DNA of 64,000 bases from Ascaphus truei. Lineage: Eukaryota > Chordata > Amphibia > Anura > Ascaphidae. Below, piece by piece: positions 1-11,167 of this stretch. Positions within the stretch are counted from its first letter, which is position 1, and each line of letters begins with the position of its first letter. The stretch covers positions 73,377,763 through 73,441,762 of the forward strand of contig CM071570.1 of the NCBI GenBank assembly GCA_036426205.1, written 5' to 3'. The position numbers and the translations under genes are program-made. The notes under the pieces were generated by a model, which saw only the letters and a list, made by a program, of their open reading frames with translations, was not told the DNA's origin and ran no database searches.

Positions 1-290
1 GACACAAGAGCAGCACGAAAGCAGTGGGGGGGGGGAGGAGAGAGAGAGAAAAATGATGTGCGGGGAGGAGAGAGAAAGGCATGCTGGGGGGGAAAGGAGA
101 GAGACATGCTGGGGAGTAGTGGAGAAAGACATGCTGGGGGAAGGGGGAGGAGAGAAAGATGTGGGGGAGGAGGGGGAGATGAGGAGGGGAGTGAGGATGA
201 TGAGGAGGGGGAGATGAGTGAGGATGATGAGGAGGGGGAGAGATGATGATGAGGAGAGAGGATCAGGGAGAGGATATGGGGGGAGGAGAA
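1..290. repeat. GA-rich low-complexity tract with a loose minisatellite
   Basis: Almost pure purine on the plus strand. The motif ggcatgctgggg or gacatgctgggg recurs about every 30-45 bases between roughly 77 and 140, and GATGAGGAGG-type repeats follow. It is cut by the window edge, so its left limit is unknown. Open frames here are compositional and not genes. Confidence 0.8.
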
Positions 291-2267
291 AAAAAATTGC
301 AGTCAGAATTATTATTAACGGGGCCCTGAATTTTTATTTGCCCGGGGGCAATACTAATTTGCATATGCAACGTAAATCCAAATGACTTAAATGATCACAT
401 TTACTAGATATCTTAGGTGTGTCAAGCTTTGTTCACAGGCATCGTTTTGTATAAAAAAAAAGGGTTTGGTGAGGTATAAAAATAAATTGATACTTTACAA
501 AAATAAGTCCCTCCCTGCTCCCCTTCCTATATTTCAGGGTCTGGGTGGGAGTAACACCACCTTTAGGTATGACTACTATTGTCCGGTTAAGTCCCTGTGT
601 TACGTTTATCGGACATCTGTGGATAAACATCGTTACGGGGAACGCCTCTTTTGCATATTATTACCATCGGCCGTTCTACTTCATGCAATGCCCTTTTCTG
701 CTGAAAACTTGACTTAACCCAACGTTATTGAGCTTTGAAGCTACGCTTAATGCTTAACTAGACATTAACTTAGGTTAGTGTCTCATTAAATCACTTAACG
801 TACCCCTGGGGATCTCGGCTGGAAAGCTTTAGCTGCAGCTGTTCAGAAAGATGTTACAGGCCCTGGAATGTAGTGCTGTCAATGGTTAGGTGGAACTATT
901 CGCCTTTACACAGACAACATTACACTTTACTAAATATAAAGCTATATGCTATAGCAACACAGAAATTAATGGCAGGCAAAGCCCACCTGACTCAGACTTC
1001 TTAAAGTATAAATGTAACTTCTGCTTAATCTTTGCCTTATGTTTTTTAATACATACACCTCCGGATCTCTGTACGATCCCTTTGTGGATTCTGCCAAACA
1101 CCTTTGAGTTGGATCCCATTTCATGCATCAAATACCTTTTGTTAATATTTAAAACATCTAGCATTGACTAAATCTCAAAACACAGGTTTCAATAGTACAA
1201 TTTCAGATTTAATCAAGATATAGTTACTGCATGTAAGGTGAGGCTACTAAATTAATTTTCTAACGGTGCAAATACAAGCATTAAACAGTGAAGTTGTAAA
1301 CTACACCCTTTGCCCGAGTAGCCATGTTCTATTCACCCACGATATGGTGAGGGCGCGAGACAACATGAAAATTAACACAATTCTTTCTACGTCTGTGCCC
1401 ATCCCAGAGGGAAGCTCACAAGCACCAAGACTATTTAATGTGCTATCCGTAATTATTTGATTAAAAATGGCAAAGTACTTATTTTATTGGTTGCCAAACA
1501 GTGAAGTGAAAGGATGGAAATCAGTCCCTGGTGAACTAAACATGGATTAAAAATAAATAAATCAGACCTATTTTGTCTATATATTTAATTTGTTACAGTA
1601 TGTGAGTCACATCTACAATATGAGGAGTCATTAGAAGTCCATGGCATTTATAGGAGGAAATGCATTACATAGCTGCTTCTGGAATGGTTTAATCCATCAT
1701 ATCCCATAAAACAAAGCGCGTTATTCATTAAAATCTGATAGTGGCAACTGAAGTGCTATCCTACGGAAAGTCCCATTGAAGCACTCTCGCACACCTCAAT
1801 GAATAACCTCCAGATAGTCATCCTCAGTGCAGAAAAGCAGCTTGTGAAACAGGTATTCTTCACAAGCATTTTCTGGGACACCAATATGGATAAGATTTGC
1901 ACGAGGTGGTCTCCATTTTAAAACAGACGGAAAGAAATAGAAGACTGCTTTGTACATAAATTAGCCATACTCATTGGTATCTTCACATTTTGACAACGGA
2001 GGAACACTGAACCCAAAATTGTATGCTCGGCTCAATTTCAGGCACTAGCTGTGCCATACAAAAGGAAACCTACTGAAAGGATTGATTTTCCCCGTCATAG
2101 TACAGCTACCGCTATGGAGTGAATGACCTACATAAATGGTAAAAGTTGTTCTCCTCACATCCAACTTTAAATCCGCAAGATATATATATTTCCCCATAAG
2201 ATGTGTTGCAATCAGACATAACACAGAAAACGGTTTTACCAGTCCATACGATTTCATTGGTACGTAC
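291..2267. other. rin2 intron (partial), no gene seen
   Basis: This lies downstream, in gene direction, of the rin2 SH2-start exon. I searched it on the minus strand for the next SH2 exon and found none, so that exon should lie before base 1. The sequence is AT-rich without long convincing frames. Apart from a short palindromic element near 1716-1811 no structured repeat was recognised. Confidence 0.6.
1716..1811. mobile_element. small palindromic MITE-like element
   Basis: The ends are imperfect inverted repeats: GCGTTATTCATT on the left and AATGAATAACC on the right, about 95 bp apart. No clear target duplication was found, so the superfamily is unassigned. Confidence 0.4.
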
Positions 2268-2463
2268 CCCCGGAGATTGGTCTTGTAGAACATGCACGGC
2301 CTTATCATCGCTCAGGCCAAGCTGCAGCCACACGGGGTGAGTTTGAAGAAGTTTATCCAATATGCTGGGCTTGTATATGATGCTCTCGTATCCGGAATCC
2401 CGAGGGGAGGCTCTCAAAGCCTTTTTTTCCACCAACATGTTATTCTCCATGTCCTTTTCTACG
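2268..2463 (-). CDS. rin2: rin2 exon encoding the start of the SH2 domain
   Basis: RIN2 is a Ras effector and a guanine-nucleotide exchange factor for RAB5. It works on early endosomes through its VPS9 domain and has an N-terminal SH2 domain. This 196-bp exon encodes one shared codon plus 65 residues. These include the RDSGYES segment, then SILDKLLQTHPVWLQL, the characteristic RIN-family entry into SH2, ending at QDQSPG. The acceptor is a T-rich tract ending ATCACAG (plus 2464 onward). The donor is GTACGT at plus 2262-2267. The exon starts with one base that completes a codon left open by the 101-bp exon at 12885, so the phases agree. The rest of SH2 is not in the window. RIN1 and RIN3 fit less well, because their N-termini lack the upstream LIDT-ASEIGELKQEM exon. 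Assignment is from recalled family sequence, not a search. Confidence 0.93.
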
Positions 2464-3985
2464 CTGTGATAAATAACAACAACAATAAAAGTTATATTTC
2501 AATCACTTATAATAGTATGTGCAAATTACAGACCCCATTCACTTTTAGGTCTGGGCCTCCTGCTCTTGTTGTAGTCGTGATACCAGCTTGGCATCAGCAG
2601 TAGAAAAAAGCAGTTGTTGCATCAATTATCCATAGACACAAATTCCATTTACTCACTGGATTTTATTTATGTCCATAACCTTTAATACTCTTTTTTTCTT
2701 CTAGCCTGAGACTGACACCAACAGTGAACTGTAAACGTACATAAGATTTTGTAGTTGTCGCCTGTTAATCTTCCTTGTTGCTTTCATCTTTACTCCAAAA
2801 CGTAACATCCCATTACCAACCTTTACTACCATATGACCGGTTAGTAGAATACAAAGTCAACTCCTTATTTTCCTACAAAGTCACAGTAGTCAGTTCAGAG
2901 TTGTACCGAAGCCTGGACTCCAGACCACGCTTCTAGAACATATCTCCTCAGCATGCTCTATTCCCTATGATTTGGCTTTTAATCACTTTTAAACATGTAT
3001 CTGTATCTAGTGCAATGCTCTGCACTGGTGCTTTTCAGCGTTGGTAGCTCTCAGGTATAGTATGCTCAGTGTGGTAAGATTTAAAAGCCGATAGTACTGA
3101 TAGTGATAGCCCACAGAGGGTCAAGATTTACTAATGTCCATTGTGGGTTAATGCCGCCGATCAGGCGTCAACTGGCGTTTATGCCGGATCTGGTGTAGTA
3201 TCCTGCAGCGGACCTCAGAGATTCTCTCCCTTTAGATTTATAGCCAGAATATGCACATCTGGCCTTGGACTATAGCCAAGTGAAAAAAAAAGGTTTGCGA
3301 GTTAGTGTCGCATACAAATGTGGAAAACTAGTTATTAGCAGCCTAAAAAAAAACATTTACCTGTGATGAATTCCATCTTCACTGGCTGCAACTGGACATA
3401 CTATAGGTATAAATCACAGTACTTACAGTATTCTACTTCCATTGCATAGTTTCCCTTCCTAATACGATGTGGGATTCAAATGTTAATGGCGTCATCAAGC
3501 TATTTTTATGGCTTTATGCAAATGGACATTTTCTAACACGGCTTGAGTTGTTAATTCAATATGTTATTAAAATGCAGTCAGTGTTTTGATTTGGTACACG
3601 TCCATCAAACATCAAAAGCAAGAGACGCATGCACATAGTTATGAGGGGGCCGAAGGTGCCACTAAAAGAATTTCAAAGCCTTCAAACAGATGTGCAAATC
3701 AAATCCACAGGCAGTGCAAATAAGTTCCTGCTGGCACAGCACACCAAGCACCGTTCTACACCATAAACCGTACAAAAGTAACATTTAGGGAGTAAAAAGT
3801 GGCTTTCCATTTTTTGTTCTATTTCCCCCTCTATTGGTCGTATGGCTCATGTACCTTTTAAAATAAAGTGACAAATAATACACGTATGTGTGTGTGTTGG
3901 GGAAATAGTGTTATTAACATATGCCTTTTGGACAGGCATATGGAAAACCGCTGGCGTTCCATAAGATCTAGGCCCCTGCAGTAAG
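2464..3985. other. rin2 intron, unstructured part
   Basis: First part of the 10.4-kb intron between the two downstream rin2 exons. AT-rich, with a few short A/T runs. No coding frame, RNA gene or clear transposon end was recognised here. Confidence 0.6.
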
Positions 3986-4379
3986 TAGGGTTGCCAGGTG
4001 TCCAGTATTGAACTGTCCTGTATTTGGACACTCTGTCCAGTACAAAATTTTGAGGTAATACTGGACATGTATGTGTCTGATATTACCTCTCTGGACATAG
4101 TGACTTGACCGGCTTGGTGGGCTGCGGTATTTCCCCCAGTAGGGAGAAAGCAGGGCTGTTAGGGGGCTGGGCAGCTTCCTCCGTCCTGACTGGCTGCATT
4201 ACCCAGCAGCAGCTAATCAGCAGGAGGTGTCAAGACCCTGGGAGTGGTGCCAAGGAGAGGAGGAAACAGCATGGAGCGGAGAGAAGGTGTGTGTGTGTAT
4301 CTGCCTGCGTGTGTCTCGAGCGCATCGCACCTTTTTCCATTGTGTCCAGTATCTTTGGAGAAGTCACCTGACAACCGTA
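3986..4379. mobile_element. non-autonomous hAT-like element with perfect 8-bp target duplication
   Basis: The left end TAGGGTTGCCAGGTG matches the reverse complement of the right end (TACGGTTGTCAGGTG), giving terminal inverted repeats. The element is flanked by the identical 8-mer GCAGTAAG at 3978-3985 and 4380-4387, the duplication size of hAT transposons. It is 394 bp with no transposase. The interior has repeated GTCCAGTAT/TACTGGAC blocks. Frames inside are incidental. Confidence 0.85.
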
Positions 4380-4644
4380 GCAGTAAGAACAGAAAAGTGG
4401 CAGTGAGGCTGATGAAATAGTCCCCTATTTAGAGTACACGTGTTTTATCCCAACTGTTTGGGGGGATCTCGTAATTGACCGCAAAATGTGCCCTCCAACA
4501 AAATACCTACAGAACTGAACATCCCTTCCGAGTTCTGTAGAAATCTCCTATTATCTGAATTTACTGCCTTTTCTTTTCTGGTTTTATGGATAGATCAAAT
4601 AATTTCGCCTCTTATTTTATTCATAATAGCCATCAATTATAGAC

Positions 4645-4645
4645 G

Positions 4646-4726
<81 letters not shown>
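4645..4726. repeat. compound (AC)n(AT)n microsatellite
   Basis: A short AC run passes directly into more than 30 AT dinucleotides. It is likely to be length-polymorphic and hard to assemble. Confidence 0.97.
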
Positions 4727-4727
<1 letters not shown>

Positions 4728-5502
4728 TAAATACAGTCAAATGTGACATGCATACTATGTTGTAAATGTGCTACCACCCAGGTAGAAAACACCAGTGTTT
4801 AATACAGCTGACAGAAGGTCTACCACACTAGTTAAATATACAGCGAGTATTGTGTAGATGTATAAGCAGCCTCGCCCCCCACCCCCCCCCCCTCTTTCCC
4901 AGCAGCGCCTCCTGATTGCCTTCTGACTGCTGCAGACAATTACAAAAATGTAGCTTTGGCGACAGAACTTCTGGAGGGAAAAAATGAGACCGTAAACGAG
5001 GGAAACAGAGCTGGTAAACACATCCAAACTGCTGGAAACTCTGCTCTCATATAATAGCAGCCCTTAACGAACTGTGCAGACTGGGAACTAAAAACAATCC
5101 CATTACAGTAGCTATGACCGTATCAGCAGACTTCCTTACATATCTTGGAATCTGTGGTTTTAATCTTTCATTCTTTTAACCAAATACTGTAGGGGGATTT
5201 GTTTTTCTTTTTCTTTTGCATCTTAAGAAAGAAAAACATTTGGAAATAAAGACTTATTTTGTGGTCTACCTCAAAAATGAAGTTATACTTCCGAGTGAAA
5301 TATTTGATATGTCACTTTTTTTTGGTGTAATGTCTGTCAACAATTTTTCATTCAAGAAATATTCACATCAAATAATATTTTCAGCTCTGAAAACAATACA
5401 GTTATAATGCATTTTCTAAAAATGCCCTAATAACTTTGCCATCACTGTAACGTTCTTTACTCAGAACACCAAAATAGCTCATAACTATTTTCTTGTCTTC
5501 GG

Positions 5503-5717
5503 GGTCAAATGACGCCGCAAGATCACATGACCCCCGCAGCGTCATTTGACACCGCTTTGCCATGGCGACGCGTCGTCGAAGACAAGGTAAGGGAAGTTGC
5601 AGAGGCCTCAGTCATCCCCCGGCATTTAATTGAAATGCCTTGGGGAAGAGCTCGGGGCCTCTGTAACCTCCGCACTGCCCCTGAAAAATCTTGTGTCCCC
5701 AAGTTTGTGCACCCCTG
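5503..5717. mobile_element. hAT-like MITE, left end degraded
   Basis: This shares its body and right end with the complete copy at 14518-14756: the segment around GGCATTTAATTGAAATGCC, then GGGCCTCTGTAA, then a terminus ending GTGCACCCCTG. The left terminal repeat is not recognisable, so the start is approximate. Non-coding. Confidence 0.65.
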
Positions 5718-5863
5718 CTTTAAAGTATAATGCGTAACCTACAGTATGTACGTCGCCAAGTAGAAACAGACTTACAAAATAGTAGCGTAACCTAGATTTT
5801 CTGTGTGGCTGGCGGAGTAAACTGTACCACAAAATCTAATCAGATTTAAGGCATCTACTAGTA

Positions 5864-6060
5864 CAGCAGTTCTCAAACGGTGGGTGGGCCCTAAAAACCA
5901 TTAGTGGTGGTCCCCTAAACCCTTCCACTTGAGACCGCTCTTCTGCAGGCTGTGCAATGTCTATTAGATTAGACTGTAGATTGTAAGCTCTTTGGGGCAG
6001 GGACTCTTTTTGCTAATGTAGGTCTAGCATTTCTGAAACCCAGGTTATACAAATATATAA
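5864..6060 (+). mobile_element. composite: hAT-like terminus followed by L2-type LINE 3' tail
   Basis: The 5' part starts CAGCAGTTCTCAAACGGTGG, a typical hAT terminus also seen at 63230. From about 5966 the sequence reads TTAGACTGTAGATTGTAAGC then TCTTTGGGGCAGGGA, the conserved 3' region of vertebrate L2/CR1-clade LINEs. Whether one element captured the other or they abut by chance is not resolved. Confidence 0.55.
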
Positions 6061-6328
6061 ATCTATTGATGAACCGTGCTAACTGTAAAGAAGGCAGCCC
6101 TACAGATATGGAAAAAAGTGAGATCTAGTTCTAACCAGGCTTGGAAATTAAATTCGGTCACTGAAAATAGCGGGGATGGCACAGACATTCTGCAGGTTCG
6201 CCGGCTACCCTTGGTGTGTTATAATGTATCAAAGCTATTACACGTCAGCACTGCCTCTGAACCCAGGAATATTCCATTATATTTCCTCATTTCCAGTAAG
6301 CTCTCCAATATCAAACAAATATTTGTCC

Positions 6329-6750
6329 TTTAAAGAGGAAATCCAAGTCTGCAAATTTTTTGGGGCCATACTTATTTTTAATATAGGATTGAAGCAGGGG
6401 GTCTCCAGAGCTGAACCCCATTCATTTCAGCTCCGGGGATCCCCTGGTTCTGGAAATACCCTCTGTAGGGAGAGTCACTCTGCTCGGCTACCAGAGTTCA
6501 TGTAACGGCGGAGTTTCAAAGCTCCCGCACCCTGCGGGCCAATAGAAAGCCGTGACATCATCAGGTGCGGCTTCCTATTGGCCAGCGTGACGCGGGAGCT
6601 TTAAACTTTGCTGAGATACCGGCACCCCCAATGGAGGTCTATCTCGAGAAGCAGGGTGTCCCTGGAGCTAAACTTAATCCGGAGACCCCCCGTTTCAAAC
6701 CTATGTTAAAAAATAAGAAAAGAAAAAAGGGCTTGGATTGCTCCTTTAAA
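6329..6750. mobile_element. TTAA-flanked MITE with inverted CCAAT boxes
   Basis: The terminal repeats are TTTAAAGAGGAAATCCAAG on the left and the reverse complement of CTTGGATTGCTCCTTTAAA on the right. TTAA at both outer edges suggests a piggyBac-type non-autonomous element, which is inference. The centre is a long imperfect palindrome in which GCCAATAG faces CTATTGGC across about 40 bp. Related copies lie at 10817, 25840, 36130, 51261 and 52222. Confidence 0.65.
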
Positions 6751-6908
6751 CATGAACAAATAGAAGGGATTGCTCCTTTAAACATGAACAAATAGAAGGG
6801 ATTGCTCCTTTAAACATGAACAAGTAGAAGGGATTGCTCCTTTAAACATGAACAAGTAGAAGGGATTGCTCCTTTAAACATGAACAAATAGAAGGGATTG
6901 CTCCTTTG
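6735..6908 (+). repeat. 32-bp minisatellite, five units plus a partial
   Basis: Units start at 6735, 6767, 6799, 6831 and 6863, with a truncated sixth at 6895. Each begins GGATTGCTCCTTTAAACATG and differs only by single A/G changes. The first 16 bases of each unit are the right terminus of the adjoining TTAA-type MITE. The array therefore arose by tandem duplication across the transposon/flank junction. Confidence 0.95.
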
Positions 6909-7692
6909 CTGGTAGAAGGGTCCTCAACACACTAAATCCCCAAACATTCTTTGATAAACCAGGTGGAGCACTTAAAACAGTCCCTTAAATTGATTCTATG
7001 GAATATCAAAGACGATGGTAATCGTCTCCAAGTAGCTGAAATGTCATAAGTTCAATCAGTAGAAACAGGAGACAAGGAAATCTCAGCTGTAAACCTGCAT
7101 GGTGTCAGCAAGCCAGAAAAACAGAAAATGAGTATTACATAATGCATTCTATAATAGTGACCCACTGTAACCCCTTTCTGACCGGAGGGCCAGCAAAGTA
7201 CATTCCTTGGGCTCTTTGGGAAAAATAATTTACATTTGTTCATCGATAAAAAGCCAAGATAAACAGTGTTTTGCTCCATCGCTGGTGGTGTAAGAAAAAA
7301 AGCCACTGTTTAGAAAATGGCTACCAGTCCTATGTTAAGGTGATACAGTATAATGGACTGAACATAAAAACATATTACAACTGCTAAACTCATCAGATAA
7401 ACTATTGGCAGAGAGCACTGGCTTTACATTGATCCCTGAATCGTAAGCACTAACCATCATAGCATTCAAAACATTACTCTACTATTTTTGCTCAGTTGAA
7501 TGTCATTACCCAGAATCCTTGGTTTCTGTGGACGCATTGCATGCTGGGCGATTATGGAGCAGGTTTGGGGACATGTTTGAGAGGTAAATGTGCTCATAAG
7601 TGTTCTTGATCAATGATACTTTTGTAATAACAACAGCAATGTAAAACAAACAAAAAAAAAACACGTTTGTCTCGGACACATCTGAATGAAGA

Positions 7693-7844
7693 CGGTGGTT
7701 CCCAACCCTCGCCTCTAATCATGCCCACATCAAATGTCTTTATTTTATTCATATGCAAATTTGGTGCATTCATCCCCTGTGCATTGGTTACTTCTAAACA
7801 CTGGCGTGGCCAGAAGTAACTAAGCAGAGGGTTGAGAACCACAG
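7693..7844. mobile_element. 152-bp hAT-like MITE
   Basis: The left end CGGTGGTTCCCAACCCTC pairs with the reverse complement of the right end (CTGTGGTTCTCAACCCTC). The flanking 8-mers AATGAAGA and AATAAGGA match at 6 of 8 positions, as in an aged target duplication. No coding capacity. Confidence 0.7.
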
Positions 7845-9374
7845 AATAAGGAAATAAAGCTATATTCAGCTATTCAATAGTGGAATGTTCATATCCAAGA
7901 AGTGTGTAACATAACTAACAGAATGAACTACAGTGACAACAGCCCGAACGCAACATAAATGAAGTGAACCGTCCATCTTTTGTGTCCATGTCTAAATTTG
8001 GAGAAAATAAACTTAGAAGGTAAAATGAATCAGTATTCAAAGAGGGTGGAAAAACAATCCATTACTGCCATTTAAATGACTAGAACACGTAGCAGCATCT
8101 TACTGTAATAGCAAAAACGACAAAAATAGTAACCAATTAAATGCATATTATCCCACGCAAATGATACTCTCAAATTATCACAATTATATTTCTTCATTTT
8201 ACAGCCATTTATGTAAACCTCATGTCGAAAATATTTAAGACGATATTACACGTAAGAGTGTGTCCCTACTGTACTGTGTACATGGTTGATACAACCTCCC
8301 CCTCCTCCCCAAAAACAAAACAAGTGAACAAGAACATAGGTTTTTGACTCACAATTTTCATAATATATATATGTGTGCGCACAGTATATACTGTATGTAC
8401 ACACAAACACACGTGTATAAATACATACAGTATACACACACACACACACACGACACAGAACACACACACACTTCATTCGTAAGGTAGTCTGACTCATTTG
8501 CAAAAGCTGCCCAAGTTTTCTGTGGATTAGTTATTGAAGTTAGATTTATTCTTTGAAACAGTCGTGTGACACTTCAGTATTACCCAACACTCCTACTGGG
8601 GTCCCTTTCAGCACATAACCAATATGAGGATCACAGGGATGCATATGAAAATCTAGGTTGATACTCTTCATCACTGCTCTCATAAAACCATATAAACTGT
8701 AGGTATTACAACAATATATATTGTTCTATATATGTTTCCGCTGGTTTTCAAACAATAAAGTACTAGAAATATGGCAACGTGGCCACGAATAGAAAGTCAC
8801 AATGTAATTTCCCGATGTCGTTGCAACTTTCTATTGGCGCCCGACCTGGCCCTGCTGCAAAAACAATAAATGAAATAGAGCAGCTCGGGCGGCTGCTTTA
8901 CATATAATACATGGTGAGTCATAGCATGCCTCCAAGAAGGTTAAAAGGTATAAAAAGGAATCTCACTTATGACTTTTTTTCCAGGCATGTGAATACTTTC
9001 CCCTTGTATGATAACAAGGTGTGTCAAGTGTCTAGAATTTCTATCTTTTAGGAATCCCGTAACATAGAAACCATTCAGCAAATAAAAGGCAATCTGAATG
9101 ATCCCAATGACCTGAATATAAATTAGAGTGTAATAAATAAAAGTTAAAAAGACAGTGGCCCCTATTTAGGGTGCCATGGCGCTACTCTCCATGTCTGGGA
9201 AGCTCCGAGCGATTCAAATGGGGGACTAAAAGGTTTAGATTCAAATTCAGATGTCTCTACCAAATACCGAAATGTTTTGATAGTTGGGTCACAAATTGAA
9301 TGCATCATTCATATAACTGTGATGACTAGTCACGGCTGTACAGGGGAAAACGGCTCAGACATTGGTGAGCAAGA
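7845..9374. other. rin2 intron, mostly unstructured
   Basis: AT-rich intronic sequence with a CA/TG tract described separately. A short segment near 8775-8830 (GAATAGAAAGTCACAATG) resembles one near 43250, which hints at a low-copy repeat. Nothing coding was recognised. Confidence 0.55.
8392..8475. repeat. CA-rich microsatellite
   Basis: Imperfect CA repeats with interspersed TA steps. Overlapping cysteine- and valine-rich open frames on the minus strand are products of the repeat and not genes. Confidence 0.9.
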
Positions 9375-10060
9375 TCCATGTCCCTGAGGAAGCTCCATAG
9401 CTGGAAGGAAACGTGCGTTGGGCACGTAGTGATGTTGTAAGACTCCTATTTGGAAGTCTTTTTATTCTAGTCTGACGATATTGCAATATTGCAGCTGACC
9501 AGTAATTACATTACCATTAGCAGACTTATACTGTGGGACTTATATACTGGCACTACTTATCAGTGCATGGTACTGGTGACTGATTCCACTCCTGCTGTGC
9601 CAATTTATATGTGTGTTTGTCTGAGTATGATTACACTTGCACCTGTACCTATGCTGTGTAGGTGCTGTGGTAATTCTTAGTGTAGGGATTCATCACCAAT
9701 ACACTTCACTCAGATCAACAGGGGAGTACCCAGTCCTTGGTATATACCTCTATCAGATTGCGTTTGAGGTTATATGAGACGCATGGTAGTAATTCAATGC
9801 ACCTAACCAGATATAATCACCATATGTTATTCTCTGGCGCAATTTAGACCTTGTCTTAGATGGTTAATAATACCATTGCTGCTTCTGCCCTTTGTATCCC
9901 ATATCATCAGTTAAACAAGATATTTAGTGTTTAACTATTTAGAAAAGGTGATAGGCAGTTCGTCATACTTACTTTTACATTTTTGTTACACCTACATTAT
10001 CGGTAATATATGTTTTATGTAATGCCAATAAAAGTTATATTTTATATGTCAGTGGTGTGC
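9375..10060 (+). mobile_element. Penelope-like terminal fragment with hammerhead-like motif
   Basis: A CTGAGGA core at 9384-9390 is followed by GAAA at 9408-9411. Then comes a 6-bp stem ACGTGC/GCACGT (9411-9416 with 9422-9427), and the triplet GTA ends at 9428. This matches the core layout of a hammerhead ribozyme, but stem II (9391-9407) pairs poorly and stem I is weak. The stretch ends near 10021 with AATGCCAATAAAAG, like tails seen in the other Penelope-related units here. Assignment to a Penelope-like element is inference. Confidence 0.5.
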
Positions 10061-10297
10061 ATGTAAGTGAATTTTCTACTGAGCACACTGTCTTGTGAGC
10101 TCATCATTTTTCTGATTCACTTCAGTTCACAGTTTGCACCCACCTGTTAATTATCGATTATTTTTTCAACTAATTAGTATGGTTTCTAGTTGATCACTCC
10201 CTATCCCACTCTTTTCTGTACCCCAAAGTAAGCCATATGATACTTTTTACACAAATGTTATTGTTTCTTTCACAGTTCAATATAGTTTCCACTCTAA

Positions 10298-10631
10298 GGC
10301 CAGGTCCATAGTGCCTTCGCCCATGCGGAGGCATGCGCGGCCGTGACATCACCCGCTTGAAGCACTTTTTTGGCCATGGTATGTGTGCCATCCGTGGGCG
10401 TGTCTAGGGGGCGGTCACGGAGCTGGTTCGGCCTCATTGGGCGAACCGCTCACGTGACCTGTCTGTCGCACTAAGAAATCAGTTTCACCGACTTCTCACG
10501 CAACGCGCACCCCCTCCTGCTTCCGCGCGGACGCTCCCGCACGCCGCATGGACGCGAACACTGCCTTACGGCAGTCTGCTCGCTCAGCGTGCGGACGCCT
10601 CCGCACGGTCTACAGTACCATGGCCCCAGCC
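10298..10631. mobile_element. PIF/Harbinger-type MITE, TAA target duplication
   Basis: The termini GGCCAGGTCCATAGT and the reverse complement of TACCATGGCCCCAGCC form inverted repeats. They are flanked by TAA at 10295-10297 and 10632-10634, the 3-bp TWA duplication of PIF/Harbinger elements. The body is 334 bp, CpG-rich and non-coding, and homologous along its length to the copy at 24004-24359. A more diverged relative is at 45018-45344. Confidence 0.8.
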
Positions 10632-10816
10632 TAAGGCACTAAAGCAGAACTTGGAGCATCATGAATAAAGTGTACGGAATCCGGAACCAAGTCTTCGAAT
10701 AACTGTGCTTCCCCCGTCAGCTAAGGGTTACATGTTGCACTATCCTCCTAAGGAGACAGCTCGTTTCAAAATGAATATTACAGCTTTTAATGCTTTCTGT
10801 GGTTTGTAATTGAATA

Positions 10817-11167
10817 TTAAAGGAGCTTTGCCTTTAAAAAAAAAAATCCCCCCCCTAGGTGGGAAGCAGGGGTTCTCCAGAGCTCAGCTGTTATTCTCCA
10901 TTCTGGAGACCCCCTGCTCTCCAAGGTACTTACATATGAAGGTGCGGCAGCAGTTCATCTGTTTAAAGGTCACGGGAGCCAATGGGAAGCCGCAAAAGAT
11001 GACCACGCGGCATCCTATTGGCCCAAGGGACCTTTAAACAGACATCTTCTGTGTGCAGCCAGAGCCGATACTGGCAGCCCCTTCAGATGTAAGTATCTCA
11101 GGAAGCAGCGGGTCCGTGGAGCTGAAATATATATATATATTTTTTTTTAAAGCGATAGCCACTTTAA
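10817..11167. mobile_element. TTAA-flanked MITE with inverted CCAAT boxes
   Basis: Ends are TTAAAGGAGCTTTGCC on the left and, reversed, TTTAAAGTGGCTATCGC on the right, with TTAA at both edges. GCCAATGGGAAGCC and CCTATTGGCCC face each other in the centre, as in the copy at 6329-6750. Confidence 0.6.

Noticed and set aside
4105..4371. 88-codon frame with Cys-rich tail
   Set aside because: It lies wholly inside the hAT-like MITE at 3986-4379 and overlaps a short GT run.
6735..6908. CRISPR-like regular repeat spacing
   Set aside because: Units are directly contiguous 32-bp repeats without spacers, in a vertebrate intron; this is a minisatellite.
10194..10391. Apparent CpG-rich coding frame and promoter
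   Set aside because: The GC-rich sequence is the Harbinger-type MITE at 10298-10631, not a CpG-island promoter.
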